Positions 43,483 through 52,366 of a stretch of 64,000 bases of DNA are shown here, piece after piece. A program made the translations under genes and the position numbers. The DNA is taken from the NCBI GenBank assembly GCA_900555835.1, contig USMK01000008.1, positions 1 to 64,000 of the forward strand, written 5' to 3'. This DNA comes from an uncultured Clostridium sp. (GTDB lineage: Bacteria > Bacillota > Clostridia > TANB77 > CAG-508). Under the pieces are notes generated by a model that ran no database searches, was not told the origin of the DNA, and was given only the letters and a program-made list of their open reading frames with translations. Position 1 is the first letter of the stretch. Each line of letters starts with the position of its first letter.

Positions 43483-44645
43483 AGCAAATAGGAATATATG
43501 TGCACATACCATTTTGTCAGAAAAAATGCAATTATTGTGATTTTGTATCATATTCAAATAAAGAAGAATTTATCAAAGACTATGTAGATAGTGTATGTAC
43601 AGAGATAAAAGAAGTTGGACAAGAGGTAAAACAAAATATACAGGATAAAAGGATAGATGATTTAGAGGTTAAAACAATTTATATAGGAGGAGGAACACCA
43701 TCATATATAGACAGCAAGTATATAGAAGAAATTGTAAGAAAAATCAAAGAGAATTTTACAATTGTAAAAAATGCTGAAATTACAATTGAAATAAATCCAG
43801 GAACTATAACAAATGAAAAAGCACTATGCTACAAAAATATAGGAATAAATAGAGTGAGCCTTGGCTTGCAAAGTGCCAATAGTGAACTTTTGAAAATGTT
43901 AGGTAGAATACATAATTTAGAACAATTTGAAGAAGCGTATAATTTAATAAAAAATGCTGGTTTTGAAAATATAAATATAGATTTTATGATAGGGTTGCCT
44001 AACCAAACAATGCAAGACATAGAGGATATGCTTAAATATATAGAGAACTTAAAACCAAACCATATTTCCGTATATTCACTAATAGTAGAAGAAAATACAC
44101 AAATAGAAAAGCAAATAAGTAGTGGGAAGCTAGAATTACCAAAGGATGAGCTTGAAAGAGAAATGTATTGGAAAGTAAGGAATGAGTTAGAAAGATTAGG
44201 CTACAAGCATTATGAAATATCTAATTTCGCATTAAATGGTTACGAGTCTAAGCATAACATGGACTGTTGGGAGCAAAAAGAGTATATGGGATTTGGGGTA
44301 GCAGCACATTCGTATATGGACAGAGCTAGATTTTCTAATATTGAAAGTGTTGAAGAATATATTGAGAATATGAAAAATGGCAAGTCTGAGAATAATTTTG
44401 TATTTCACGAAAAACAAGATAAAGTGGCTCAAATGAAGGAATATATGATACTTGGACTTAGAAAAATAGACGGAATTAATTGCAGTATATTTGAGGCAAG
44501 GTTTGATAAAGATGTTTTTGATGTTTTTGAGGAAGAAATAGAAAAATTATTAAGTGAAGATTTGATTGTTTTAGAAGATGGAAGAATTAAATTGAGCAAT
44601 AAAGGAATAGATTTGGCAAATCTCGTTTGGGAGGAGTTTATATAG
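43479..44645 (+). CDS. hemW: Radical SAM protein HemW
   Basis: 388 residues. The 4Fe-4S motif is PFCQKKCNYCDF, followed by TIYIGGGTPSYI and the HemW C-terminal domain (NFALNGYESKHNMDCWEQKE, YMGFGVAAHSY). A heme chaperone in characterised members, formerly called a HemN homologue. Start ATG 43479 overlaps whiA. Confidence 0.93.
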   Translation: MKQIGIYVHIPFCQKKCNYCDFVSYSNKEEFIKDYVDSVCTEIKEVGQEVKQNIQDKRIDDLEVKTIYIGGGTPSYIDSKYIEEIVRKIKENFTIVKNAEITIEINPGTITNEKALCYKNIGINRVSLGLQSANSELLKMLGRIHNLEQFEEAYNLIKNAGFENINIDFMIGLPNQTMQDIEDMLKYIENLKPNHISVYSLIVEENTQIEKQISSGKLELPKDELEREMYWKVRNELERLGYKHYEISNFALNGYESKHNMDCWEQKEYMGFGVAAHSYMDRARFSNIESVEEYIENMKNGKSENNFVFHEKQDKVAQMKEYMILGLRKIDGINCSIFEARFDKDVFDVFEEEIEKLLSEDLIVLEDGRIKLSNKGIDLANLVWEEFI

Positions 44646-44678
44646 TTTAAAAGACTTGTGGGGGCAAGAAAGGAATAT

Positions 44679-45533
44679 ATGAATAGTAATTTATATTGGA
44701 TATGGCTTTCTAAAATAAAGATTAGTGCTATATCTAAAAAAAGACTTATGGAAAAGTACAAGGTTCCCGCAAATATTTGGAACTTGAAAGAGATCGAGCT
44801 TAACGAAATTGTAAGCAGTAGTGAAGTAAAAGAGGTGTTAAATCCGAAGTATAGGCAGAATTTAGAAGGAGAATGGGAGTTTATTAAGAAGTATAATATT
44901 CAAATTGTGAATTATTTGCATAAGTATTATCCGGAAAATTTGAAGAATATTTATGATATGCCGGTGGTATTTTATGCTATTGGAAATTTGGAGAGATTGA
45001 GGAAGAAGTCTGTTGCCATAGTTGGTGCAAGGCAATGTTCGGAGTATGGAAGGCATGTGGCAAGAGAACTTGCTAAGAATATTGCTGGAAATAATGTGAA
45101 TGTAGTAAGCGGACTGGCAATTGGGATTGATTCTGAGGCACATATTGGAGCTGGTGGAAATACAATTGCTGTGCTGGGAAGTGGGATAAATGTGATATAT
45201 CCTAATGATAATATTGGCTTGGCGAAGGATATTATTCGCAAAGGTGGGGTGATTATATCAGAATATCCTATTGGAAAAAAACCAGAAAGATTGAATTTCC
45301 CAAACAGAAATAGGCTAATTAGTGGGTTAGCAGAAGCAGTTATTGTAGTAGAGGCAGGAGAAAGAAGCGGAAGCCTAATTACAGCCGATTTCGCCCTAGA
45401 ACAAGGCAAAGAAGTGTATGCAGTTCCCGGTAATATCACAAGCACTACTTCGGCAGGGACTAATCAACTAATTTATGATGGGGCTATGCCGATTGTTAGT
45501 TTGAAGTGCTTCATAGGGGACGTTTCTTTTTGA
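44679..45533 (+). CDS. dprA: DNA processing protein DprA, C-terminus cut off by a repeat
   Basis: 284 residues from ATG 44679 (AAAGGA upstream). An N-terminal helical domain and the full Rossmann domain are present: VAIVGARQCSEYGRHVA, VSGLAIGIDSEAHIGA, GSGINVIYP, FPNRNRLISGL, EAGERSGSLITADFAL. After GTNQLIYDGAMPIV the frame runs into the 45507 repeat, which supplies the last codons (IGDVSF) and the stop. The usual C-terminal winged-helix of ~60 residues is lost. RecA loading onto single-stranded DNA resides in the Rossmann domain, so activity may persist. Confidence 0.88.
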   Translation: MNSNLYWIWLSKIKISAISKKRLMEKYKVPANIWNLKEIELNEIVSSSEVKEVLNPKYRQNLEGEWEFIKKYNIQIVNYLHKYYPENLKNIYDMPVVFYAIGNLERLRKKSVAIVGARQCSEYGRHVARELAKNIAGNNVNVVSGLAIGIDSEAHIGAGGNTIAVLGSGINVIYPNDNIGLAKDIIRKGGVIISEYPIGKKPERLNFPNRNRLISGLAEAVIVVEAGERSGSLITADFALEQGKEVYAVPGNITSTTSAGTNQLIYDGAMPIVSLKCFIGDVSF

Positions 45534-45562
45534 GTCATTTTGACTCATTGGGGACATATCTT
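45507..45562. repeat. Dispersed palindromic repeat, copy 1
   Basis: Core GGGGACGTTTCTTTTTGAGT, then the palindrome TGAGTCATTTTGACTCA and TTGGGGACATATCTT. It shares TGCTTCATA at its left with copy 2 and terminates dprA. The GGGGAC ends and TGAGTCA palindrome resemble REP-like elements mobilised by single-strand (Y1/IS200-type) transposases. Confidence 0.85.
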
Positions 45563-45660
45563 GTTTTCTCTTATACCACAGGACGAAAAATAAAACTTTT
45601 GTTTGACTTTTGCGAAATTGTGTGATATAGTTATAAAAAATAATTTTGGGAGTGATTTTG

Positions 45661-46314
45661 ATGGGTAAGAAAAAGAATCCGAATGAGTTGAATAAGAGAG
45701 AGAAAGCTATTATGAAGTTTATAGAGAAACAAATTGTTGCTAATGGTTATCCACCTTCTGTTAGGGAGATTGGGAAGGCTGTGGGGTTGAAGTCTACGGC
45801 TACTGTTCATGGGTATTTGGCTAAGTTGCAGGAGAAGGGGTATATTAAGAAGGAACAACAGAAAGGTAGAACTTTAAAATTGTTGAAGGGCGGATTGGCT
45901 GAGAATCAACCTAGTGAGAAACCTGTGTATTCTGGTAAAGAGTTGGTTGATGTGCCGGTTATTGGTAAAATTACTGCTGGGGCTCCTATTTTGGCAGTGG
46001 AGAATGTTACTGATACATTTCCTATTCCTATTGATTTTGTTGGTAATAGTGAGAGTTTTATGCTTACTGTTAGAGGAGAGAGTATGATTGAGGCTGGTAT
46101 TTTGGATGGAGATTATATTTTGGTTAAGAAACAAAATACTGCTGAAAATGGAGAAATTGTTGTTGCTTTGATTGAGGATGAGGCAACTGTTAAGACTTTT
46201 TATAAAGAGAAAGATCATATAAGATTACAACCAGAGAATTCTACTATGGATCCTATAATTGTGCCTGATTGTAAGATTTTGGGTAAGGTTGCTGGTGTGT
46301 TTAGAAAAATTTAA
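45661..46314 (+). CDS. lexA: LexA SOS repressor
   Basis: 217 residues from ATG 45661. The winged-helix domain (REKAIMKFIEKQIVANGYPP, SVREIGKAVGLKSTATVHGY) and the self-cleaving S24 domain are present, with cleavage at Ala-Gly in ITAGAPIL, catalytic Ser in RGESMIEAG and Lys in DEATVKTFY. I see no consensus Gram-positive SOS box upstream. Codon use is GTT/GGT/TTG-rich, unlike its neighbours. Confidence 0.94.
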   Translation: MGKKKNPNELNKREKAIMKFIEKQIVANGYPPSVREIGKAVGLKSTATVHGYLAKLQEKGYIKKEQQKGRTLKLLKGGLAENQPSEKPVYSGKELVDVPVIGKITAGAPILAVENVTDTFPIPIDFVGNSESFMLTVRGESMIEAGILDGDYILVKKQNTAENGEIVVALIEDEATVKTFYKEKDHIRLQPENSTMDPIIVPDCKILGKVAGVFRKI

Positions 46315-46328
46315 GTTATGAGATAAAA

Positions 46329-46366
46329 AAAAAAGGTGTTTTCTGTATTGAAAACACCTTTTTCTT
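46329..46366 (+). terminator. Terminator after lexA
   Basis: Stem AAAAGGTGTTTT / AAAACACCTTTT with a T-rich end. Confidence 0.92.
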
Positions 46367-46373
46367 AATCTAA

Positions 46374-46496
46374 CTAGCAGCAACTTCTGTTACCACCACC
46401 GCAACAACAGCAGATTAAGATAAGAAGTATTATAATCCAGATGCAATCATCTCCAAAACCGAATCCGCATCCTCCACAGTTTCTACTCTCTGGCAT
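46374..46496 (-). CDS. Small Cys/Gly-rich hydrophobic protein, 40 residues
   Basis: Minus-strand ATG 46496 preceded by GAAAGGGGGG. It reads NCGGCGFGFGDDCIWIIILL, then a hydrophobic stretch and CCCCGGGNRSCC. Similar short YjcZ-like proteins are widespread in spore-forming Firmicutes. A second, shorter relative follows at 46558. Confidence 0.65.
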   Translation of the reverse strand: MPESRNCGGCGFGFGDDCIWIIILLILICCCCGGGNRSCC

Positions 46497-46557
46497 TCTA
46501 AAACCCCCCTTTCGAAATAAGTACTTAAATGCTTTACATAAGGTTAATACCTAATAG

Positions 46558-46647
46558 CTAGCAGCAACCTCTGTTACCGCAACCACAGAAAAGAAGTAAA
46601 AATAGAATAATGAACCAAAGAATTTCATCATTACAGCAACATCCCAT
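46558..46647 (-). CDS. Small Cys-rich hydrophobic protein, 29 residues
   Basis: Minus-strand ATG 46647 with AGGAGG upstream. MGCCCNDEILWFIILFLLLF followed by CGCGNRGCC. The C-terminus matches its neighbour at 46374 (GNR.CC), so the pair is a tandem duplication with divergence. Confidence 0.6.
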   Translation of the reverse strand: MGCCCNDEILWFIILFLLLFCGCGNRGCC

Positions 46648-46711
46648 AGCGCAAATACCTCCTTGTAAAGATTTCTTTTTTGTTTCCTTAGTATGTTATA
46701 TAATATTCTTG

Positions 46712-46876
46712 ATGGGGAAATGTGTGAATGTCCAAATAAAATTCCTATCCTACACATATGCCGTACTAGGTAGCCTAATAGTAGCTCTATTTGTAAACAG
46801 CAGACTAGCTAAGAAAGTAAAATCAATTGATATGGTAAGTAGTTTGAAGGGAAATAAGAATGAAAATTTGTCATAA
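46712..46876 (+). pseudogene. C-terminal remnant of an FtsX/MacB-type ABC permease
   Basis: The frame contains FLSYTYAVLGSLIVALFVNS, then AKKVKSIDMVSSLKGN and stop. The last helix plus KIxMVESLK.. end is the typical C-terminus of FtsX-family permeases. No upstream part remains, and the 5' portion overlaps the small minus-strand gene. Confidence 0.5.
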
Positions 46877-46955
46877 TATATATATTGATTTTTTGATGTT
46901 AATGTGATATTGTATGTGTGATGAAGAAATAGAAAAACAGAGGAGTAAAAGAAAA

Positions 46956-47024
46956 ATGAATAAAAAAACGGCTGAAAGCCTTGTGGGAGTACACACACAC
47001 ACACACATCTTTATTAGTGAATAA
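46956..47024 (+). CDS. Possible 22-codon ORF containing an (AC)8 tract
   Basis: ATG 46956 follows GAGGAG at a slightly long distance. It encodes MNKKTAESLVGVHTHTHTHI-like sequence across a perfect dinucleotide run. Too short to be sure it is translated. The rest of the 46877-47213 gap holds the hairpin at 47048, repeat copy 2 and AT-rich sequence. Confidence 0.25.
   Translation: MNKKTAESLVGVHTHTHIFISE
46991..47006. repeat. (AC)8 microsatellite
   Basis: Sixteen bases of perfect AC repeat, the only such tract I noticed in the window. Confidence 0.9.
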
Positions 47025-47047
47025 AAGGAAAAAATTAAATATAGAGA

Positions 47048-47092
47048 AAGCACATAGACTTAGTATTTTATACTAGGTTTATGTGCTTTTGT
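47048..47092 (+). terminator. Hairpin terminator
   Basis: Stem AAAGCACATAGAC... / ...TTTATGTGCTTTT with a T-rich end, just before repeat copy 2. Confidence 0.7.
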
Positions 47093-47093
47093 T

Positions 47094-47149
47094 TGCTTCA
47101 TAGGGGACGTTTCCTTTTGAGTCATTTTGACTCATTGGGGACATATCTT
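47094..47149. repeat. Dispersed palindromic repeat, copy 2
   Basis: Near-identical to 45507-45562 over 56 bases, including the TGCTTCATA left flank; one base differs in the core (TTTCC for TTTCT). Intergenic. Confidence 0.9.
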
Positions 47150-47213
47150 TATATTTTAATCTTTTGCTTAGAAAATTGGGAGAACTTTTAGAGAAAAATA
47201 GGAGGTATAGTAA

Positions 47214-49922
47214 ATGAGAGAAAATAAGAGTGGAATAACGTTGATTGCGTTGATAATTAGTATAATTGTGTTGGTTATATTGGCAGGAGTGGCAATAAAT
47301 ACGCTATATGGAGAAAATGGGATAATAACTACAACGCAGGATGTGGCCGTATTAAGTAATATAAAATCGTTGGAGGAAAGTATTGATTTATATAAAATTG
47401 GTAAGAATTTGGAGGGAAAAATTGAGGAAGATAGTTATCCGATAGCTTTAAATGAAGATGGAAGTAGAATCACTCTAAGCCAAATGAGAGATATTAGTGA
47501 ATTAGAAAGTTTAGCAGATGAAGTAAAATATGCATTGTTAAATTTGACAGCTGAAAAGGGAACGACCAATATACCAACATTTGACCAAATAGATTATAAT
47601 AAATTTTATAAACTGGATTATACTAAATTAAATATAAGCCAAGAAGAAGCAAAAAATTTAGTAATATACGTAGATGGAGATAATTACAAAGTAATAAATT
47701 TAGCAGGAGTGAAATATAAGAAAAACAATATATATGTAATAATACCATTAAATAATGAATCAGAACCAGAATATATAACCGTAGCCAATAACACATATAA
47801 GTTATATGGAGATGGAACATTAAAGGTATTAGGAGAAAAGACTGTAAATTCAGGATACACAAGTAGCGAAGTAAATACAATAAACAATAGTTGGGACGAG
47901 TTTGATTTAAAGGCAATAAATGAAAAATTCAATAATAGAATGAATTTGCCAGAAACACTAACTAACGACTGGTATGCAAGCCACGTATATTTTAGCACCG
48001 GAACAGTATATGTAATAGATCAAAACAACGACTTATGGGCGTGGGGAGCAAATGGATACAATAAACTTGGTTTGGGCCATTCATTTTTAGTAGTTGAGCC
48101 AACAAAAATTTTAGAAAAAAGATGCGAAGGAAAAGAAGATGTAAAAGCAAGCAAAGTATGGGCAGGGATATATAATACGTTTATAGTAGATACAGACGGA
48201 ACTTTATGGGTTTGTGGAACAAATAGTTCTGGAACATTAGGTCAAAGCAATTATAAAAATTATTCCAAATGGGTAAAAGTAGATTACATAAATGGAAACG
48301 AGATAAAAGAAATACAAGTATCTTTTGCTACTTCTCAAAGTGCTGCTATAATAAAAATGAAAGATGGAAGTGTTTATGTTAGTGGGTGGGGAATAGGATT
48401 TGGATTAAAAGAGAGCTATATAAATAAATTTACGAAAGCTGAGGAATATGATAATTTAAAACAAATAGAAATCTCAGGAACGAAGACATATTATTTAAAC
48501 CAGTCTAATATTTTATATGTTGTAGGTTGGGGAGTACAGACTAATATGAGTAATGGCACTCTTGACAATGCTGTAAAGATTTCAGAAAAAGTAAAGGAAA
48601 TAAGCTCAACATATGGAGGATATATACTATTTATCAATGAAGATAATGAACTGTATTTATATAATTATACTGGAACATTGGTTAAAATAAATGGAATCAA
48701 TATAAATGATACGACTATATTATTAAATGGACACTCACTAATAAATAATGGAGATTATTATAAAATTAATGATAATGGTAGTGTTGAAAAGGAAAATAAT
48801 ATTACTAATATAGAACCATATTATAATAAAAACGATGAATATAGATTTTTAGGAAATCGTTCAATGAGTGTGAGAACAGATAATAAAAAGATTTTTATAC
48901 AAAAAAAGCCAGATATAACAAAAATAGGCGAAAAATCGAATTACAATTTAAGGAAAGTATTTAAGGATGTTATATTTGTACAAGGAAAAGGAAACTATAT
49001 AAGTATAGTTGATAGGAACGGAAAAATTTATGAAAGTATAACAAGTAAAGCAAATACAACAATAGATAGTGCAAGAAAAATAATAGCATCATCTAGATCA
49101 AAATATATAATAAAAAGTGATGGAACATTATGGGCAAAAGGACACGGAAATACTGGAATGTGGGGAATATATGATAATAAGGATAATTATGTACAAATTA
49201 CAAAAGATGGAACAAACAATTTTACAAATATAAAGGACATATATACATCTAAAAATGGAGCTAATGCAATATTTATAACAGATGATAACAAAATATATTG
49301 GGCAGGTTCAGATACTATGATAAGTTTGCCACAAGTTAAAGGCGATTACGTAATAGTAGGTTCTGGAAGAATAACAAATTATCCAAAAGAAGTAACAAGT
49401 ACAGTTATAGAACAAATAAGAAATAAGATAAAAGACATAGAGTATTCTTTTGTTAATGATGGAGGAATATATGGAAGCAATACTTTAATATTAACAGAAG
49501 ATGGGAGTCTATATACAATGGCCAATAATAAAAATATGTCTGGAAACAATAGCTTGAAATATAATGATTCTGGTGATTTTACTGAACTTATAATAAAAGA
49601 AGGAACAACAGTAAAACAAGTATTAACAGAAGATGGATTTAGCTTAGCCCTATTATCCAACGGAGAAGTCTACGGTTGGGGCTACAATACTTATGGAATT
49701 CTAGGGCCAAACTATGAAGTAGGAGGCATATACCCAACCCCAGTAAAAATAGAAGGATTGCCAGCTAATATTCGATATATGAGCCTAGGCAACGGATTTG
49801 CAATATTTGCAAGCAAAAGTGGCGAAGTATATGGAATAGGCAAAAATGACTATGGTCAACTTGGTACAGGTGACAGCATAGGCAGAACTGAATTTGTGAG
49901 ATGCACCAAATTGGAGGAATAA
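47214..49922 (+). CDS. Pilin-signal protein with RCC1-like repeats
   Basis: 902 residues. The N-terminus (RENKSGITLIALIISIIVLV) is a class-III-type prepilin leader: short basic leader, G|ITLI cleavage site and a 20-residue helix as in type IV pilins. The long remainder has repeated DLWAWG.N...LG, LWVCGTNSSGTLGQ, VYGWGYNTYGILG and VYGIGKNDYGQLG motifs, which are RCC1-type beta-propeller blades. It would be a pseudopilin-anchored, surface-exposed propeller, probably for binding. AGGAGGT precedes ATG 47214. No in-frame CGG. Confidence 0.8.
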   Translation: MRENKSGITLIALIISIIVLVILAGVAINTLYGENGIITTTQDVAVLSNIKSLEESIDLYKIGKNLEGKIEEDSYPIALNEDGSRITLSQMRDISELESLADEVKYALLNLTAEKGTTNIPTFDQIDYNKFYKLDYTKLNISQEEAKNLVIYVDGDNYKVINLAGVKYKKNNIYVIIPLNNESEPEYITVANNTYKLYGDGTLKVLGEKTVNSGYTSSEVNTINNSWDEFDLKAINEKFNNRMNLPETLTNDWYASHVYFSTGTVYVIDQNNDLWAWGANGYNKLGLGHSFLVVEPTKILEKRCEGKEDVKASKVWAGIYNTFIVDTDGTLWVCGTNSSGTLGQSNYKNYSKWVKVDYINGNEIKEIQVSFATSQSAAIIKMKDGSVYVSGWGIGFGLKESYINKFTKAEEYDNLKQIEISGTKTYYLNQSNILYVVGWGVQTNMSNGTLDNAVKISEKVKEISSTYGGYILFINEDNELYLYNYTGTLVKINGININDTTILLNGHSLINNGDYYKINDNGSVEKENNITNIEPYYNKNDEYRFLGNRSMSVRTDNKKIFIQKKPDITKIGEKSNYNLRKVFKDVIFVQGKGNYISIVDRNGKIYESITSKANTTIDSARKIIASSRSKYIIKSDGTLWAKGHGNTGMWGIYDNKDNYVQITKDGTNNFTNIKDIYTSKNGANAIFITDDNKIYWAGSDTMISLPQVKGDYVIVGSGRITNYPKEVTSTVIEQIRNKIKDIEYSFVNDGGIYGSNTLILTEDGSLYTMANNKNMSGNNSLKYNDSGDFTELIIKEGTTVKQVLTEDGFSLALLSNGEVYGWGYNTYGILGPNYEVGGIYPTPVKIEGLPANIRYMSLGNGFAIFASKSGEVYGIGKNDYGQLGTGDSIGRTEFVRCTKLEE

Positions 49923-49933
49923 CTTACAAATAA

Positions 49934-49988
49934 AAAAGTATTCAAATAAAGGAAGAAAAATTTTAATATTTGAATACTTTATTTTTTG
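49934..49988 (+). terminator. Terminator after the RCC1 protein
   Basis: A ~14-bp stem AAGTATTCAAATA / TATTTGAATACTT followed by TATTTTTTG. The rest of 49989-50245 is AT-rich sequence in which I see no gene. Confidence 0.85.
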
Positions 49989-50245
49989 TATATATAAAAT
50001 TATTGGAAATTTATAGAAAAAGCTTCAAAAAGTATTTACATTTAAGAGAAAATGTAGTATCATAATTAAAATTACCGACAAGGAACTATCAAATAATTTA
50101 TTAAAAACTAAGCAACTTAGGAATAGACAAAAATAAAAATAGGCTATTTCAAGCCAATGAAATCAAATTTAAAAATAAAATATCACTATACTAATTTATA
50201 TAATTGAAGGTACTTTATACTGTGGGACAAGTATTGCGAAAAGTA

Positions 50246-50275
50246 TTGAAGTACAGTTATATTCAGTAGTATAAT
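50246..50275 (+). promoter_or_regulatory. Promoter of the PD-(D/E)XK gene
   Basis: TTGAAG (50246-50251), 18-bp spacer, TATAAT (50270-50275). Confidence 0.55.
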
Positions 50276-50289
50276 GAAAGGAGCAAATA

Positions 50290-51144
50290 TTGAAAGAGCA
50301 AGTAGATGAAACACCTAAAAACGATATTATGTTTAAAGAAATATTTAGTGATGAGGAAATTCTGAAAGATTTTTTAGAAGCCTTACTAAATGAAAAAATT
50401 ACAAGCATAAAAATCGAGCAAGATTTTAACATAAGAGGAAATATACATGAAAAGATAGGAGTTTTAGATATAAAGGCAGAAATAAATGGAGAAAAAATAG
50501 TACAAATAGAAATGCAAAAAAAGAATAAATACAATATGGAACAAAGAACTATTTTTTATGGGAGTAAAGTAGTATCTAAACTATTGAAAAGAGGAGACAG
50601 ATATAGTCAGTTAAAACCGATTATACTAATAAATATATTAAATTATAATTTAATAAAATTGCCAGAATATTATACAAAAACGAAAACCGTTGCAGAAAAT
50701 TATAATGAATATGAACTAATAAAAGGAATAAAGTATGGATTTATAGAACTAACAAAATTCAGAAGAACTAAACCAAATCTGGATAATAAACTAGACCAAT
50801 GGTTAATTTTTCTAGATAATAAAAATAAGGAGATGTTAAGAATGGTAACAGAAAAGAATAAAATAATAGCAAAAGCAGAAGAAAAAAGACAATACTTAAC
50901 AGGAGATGCAGAAAGAGAAAGATTGCAAGAACTAAGAGAAAAGGCCGAATTTGACGAAGCCGCAGCATATGAAGCAGGTGAAATACGAGGCGAAAAAAGA
51001 GGCGAAGCCCGTGGTGAGAAACGTGGCAGAAAAGCTATGTCAATAGAAGCTGCCAGATGTATGCTAAAAGACCAATTGGATAAAAGACTGATAATCAAAT
51101 ATACAGGACTAACCGCAAAGGAAATTGAAACAATTACATTATAA
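50290..51144 (+). CDS. Rpn/PD-(D/E)XK nuclease-family protein
   Basis: 284 residues from TTG 50290 with AAAGGAG upstream. The N-terminus NDIMFKEIFSDEEILKDFLE is typical of the Rpn/transposase_31-like family. The nuclease core is VLDIKAEI ... IVQIEMQ, where the usual ExK has Q at the last place, as in many relatives. The C-terminus holds a Gly-Glu-Lys/Arg repeat (RGEKRGEARGEKRGRK). Such genes are mobile and often in many copies; some promote recombination. Confidence 0.8.
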   Translation: MKEQVDETPKNDIMFKEIFSDEEILKDFLEALLNEKITSIKIEQDFNIRGNIHEKIGVLDIKAEINGEKIVQIEMQKKNKYNMEQRTIFYGSKVVSKLLKRGDRYSQLKPIILINILNYNLIKLPEYYTKTKTVAENYNEYELIKGIKYGFIELTKFRRTKPNLDNKLDQWLIFLDNKNKEMLRMVTEKNKIIAKAEEKRQYLTGDAERERLQELREKAEFDEAAAYEAGEIRGEKRGEARGEKRGRKAMSIEAARCMLKDQLDKRLIIKYTGLTAKEIETITL

Positions 51145-51282
51145 TATTAGGGGAGAGAAATTAGGGTACTATGGTACGAAAATGCTCTCCATTTAAATTT
51201 GCAAAGATAAGAAAAAACAACAAAACAAGAGAAAATGGAAGAAATATAACTAAAAATAGCACAAAACCAAGTCCACTTTAAG

Positions 51283-51310
51283 TTGTAATCTACAAAAAAG
51301 TGGATATAAT
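51283..51310 (+). promoter_or_regulatory. Promoter of the ctsR operon
   Basis: TTGTAA (51283-51288), 16-bp spacer, TATAAT (51305-51310). Confidence 0.7.
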
Positions 51311-51320
51311 ATATACTAAA

Positions 51321-51337
51321 AGTCAAAGAAAGTCAAA
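51321..51337 (+). promoter_or_regulatory. CtsR operator
   Basis: AGTCAAAGAAAGTCAAA, an exact match to the heptad direct repeat RGTCAAA-NAN-RGTCAAA bound by CtsR. It lies just after the -10 box and upstream of ctsR, giving autoregulation; a further partial heptad (GTCAAAA) follows. Confidence 0.93.
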
Positions 51338-51360
51338 GTCAAAACCGAGGAGGCTAAAAA

Positions 51361-51809
51361 TGAGAATTTCGGATAGTATCGAGAAGTTTATTAAGAGTTT
51401 GTTTGATGATGAGGATTTTATTGAGATTCAGAGGAATGAACTTGCGGAACATTTTAATTGTGTGCCATCGCAAATTAACTATGTTATTTCTACAAGGTTT
51501 GGACCTAGCCAAGGGTATTATGTTGAGAGCAAGCGTGGCGGCGGAGGCTATATTAAGATTAAAAAAATTAAAATAACAAAAAGCAATTATTTAATGCATA
51601 TAATTACAAATATAGGAGAGAAAATAAGTAGTAATGAAGTTGACATATTTATAAGTAATTTTGTTTCATATAATGTAATTACCGAAAAAGAGGCTAAGCT
51701 TTTGAAGGTTGCAACAAGTGATAATGTGCTTACTATTCCTGCTGAGCTTAGAGATAAAGTAAGAGCAAATATTTTCAAAAATATGTTACTAAATTTAATA
51801 GAAGATTAG
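51361..51809 (+). CDS. ctsR: Transcriptional repressor CtsR
   Basis: 148 residues from ATG 51361 (GAGGAGG upstream); the longer frame from 51300 would start inside the promoter. The winged-helix has RNELAEHFNCVPSQINYVIS and RGGGGYIKIKK, with the conserved Gly-rich wing that senses heat. The C-terminal domain is the McsB-regulated part. First gene of ctsR-mcsA-mcsB-clpC. Confidence 0.96.
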
Positions 51810-51823
51810 AGGAGTGATTTTTT

Positions 51824-52366
51824 ATGTTGTGTCAAAATTGTAAGAAAAATGAAGCTAGTGTTAGATATACCCAAATTGTAAATGGAGAAAAAATTGAAAT
51901 GTATCTTTGTGATAAATGTAGCAGAGAACTTGGAATTGATAATAAGTTAAATATCGATTTTTCAAGCTTTTTAGGCGATTTATTAACAGAATATGATAAT
52001 CATTTTATGCCATATTTGAAAAAGTCAAATGAGCTTAAATGTGATAAGTGCAATTTAACATATAGCGAGTTTATGAGAACAGGCAAATTTGGCTGTGATA
52101 ATTGCTATACTGTTTTTGCAGAAAGAATAGATCCTATTTTAAAGAGATTACAAGGAAGTAACAGATATGCCGGAAGGAAGGCCGATTTTAACCAAACCGA
52201 GCAAAAGCAAATTGAATGCAAAGAACATGCTTTACCAAAAGAATCTTCTAAACAGGAAAAAATAAATACTTTGAAAACTAAGTTAAAACAATTGGTGCAA
52301 GAAGAAAATTATGAAGAAGCAGCACAAGTTAGAGATATGATAAAAGAATTGGAGGTGCAAGAATAA
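51824..52366 (+). CDS. mcsA: McsA, activator of the arginine kinase McsB
   Basis: 180 residues with four CxxC pairs (MLCQNCKKNE, LCDKCSREL, LKCDKCNLTY, FGCDNCYTVF) that bind zinc, and a C-terminal UVR motif (LVQEENYEEAAQVRDMIKEL). The stop overlaps the mcsB start (TAATGA). Confidence 0.95.
   Translation: MLCQNCKKNEASVRYTQIVNGEKIEMYLCDKCSRELGIDNKLNIDFSSFLGDLLTEYDNHFMPYLKKSNELKCDKCNLTYSEFMRTGKFGCDNCYTVFAERIDPILKRLQGSNRYAGRKADFNQTEQKQIECKEHALPKESSKQEKINTLKTKLKQLVQEENYEEAAQVRDMIKELEVQE

Noticed and set aside
45600..45660. SOS box upstream of lexA
   Set aside because: No CGAAC-N4-GTTCG-like sequence is present near the start.
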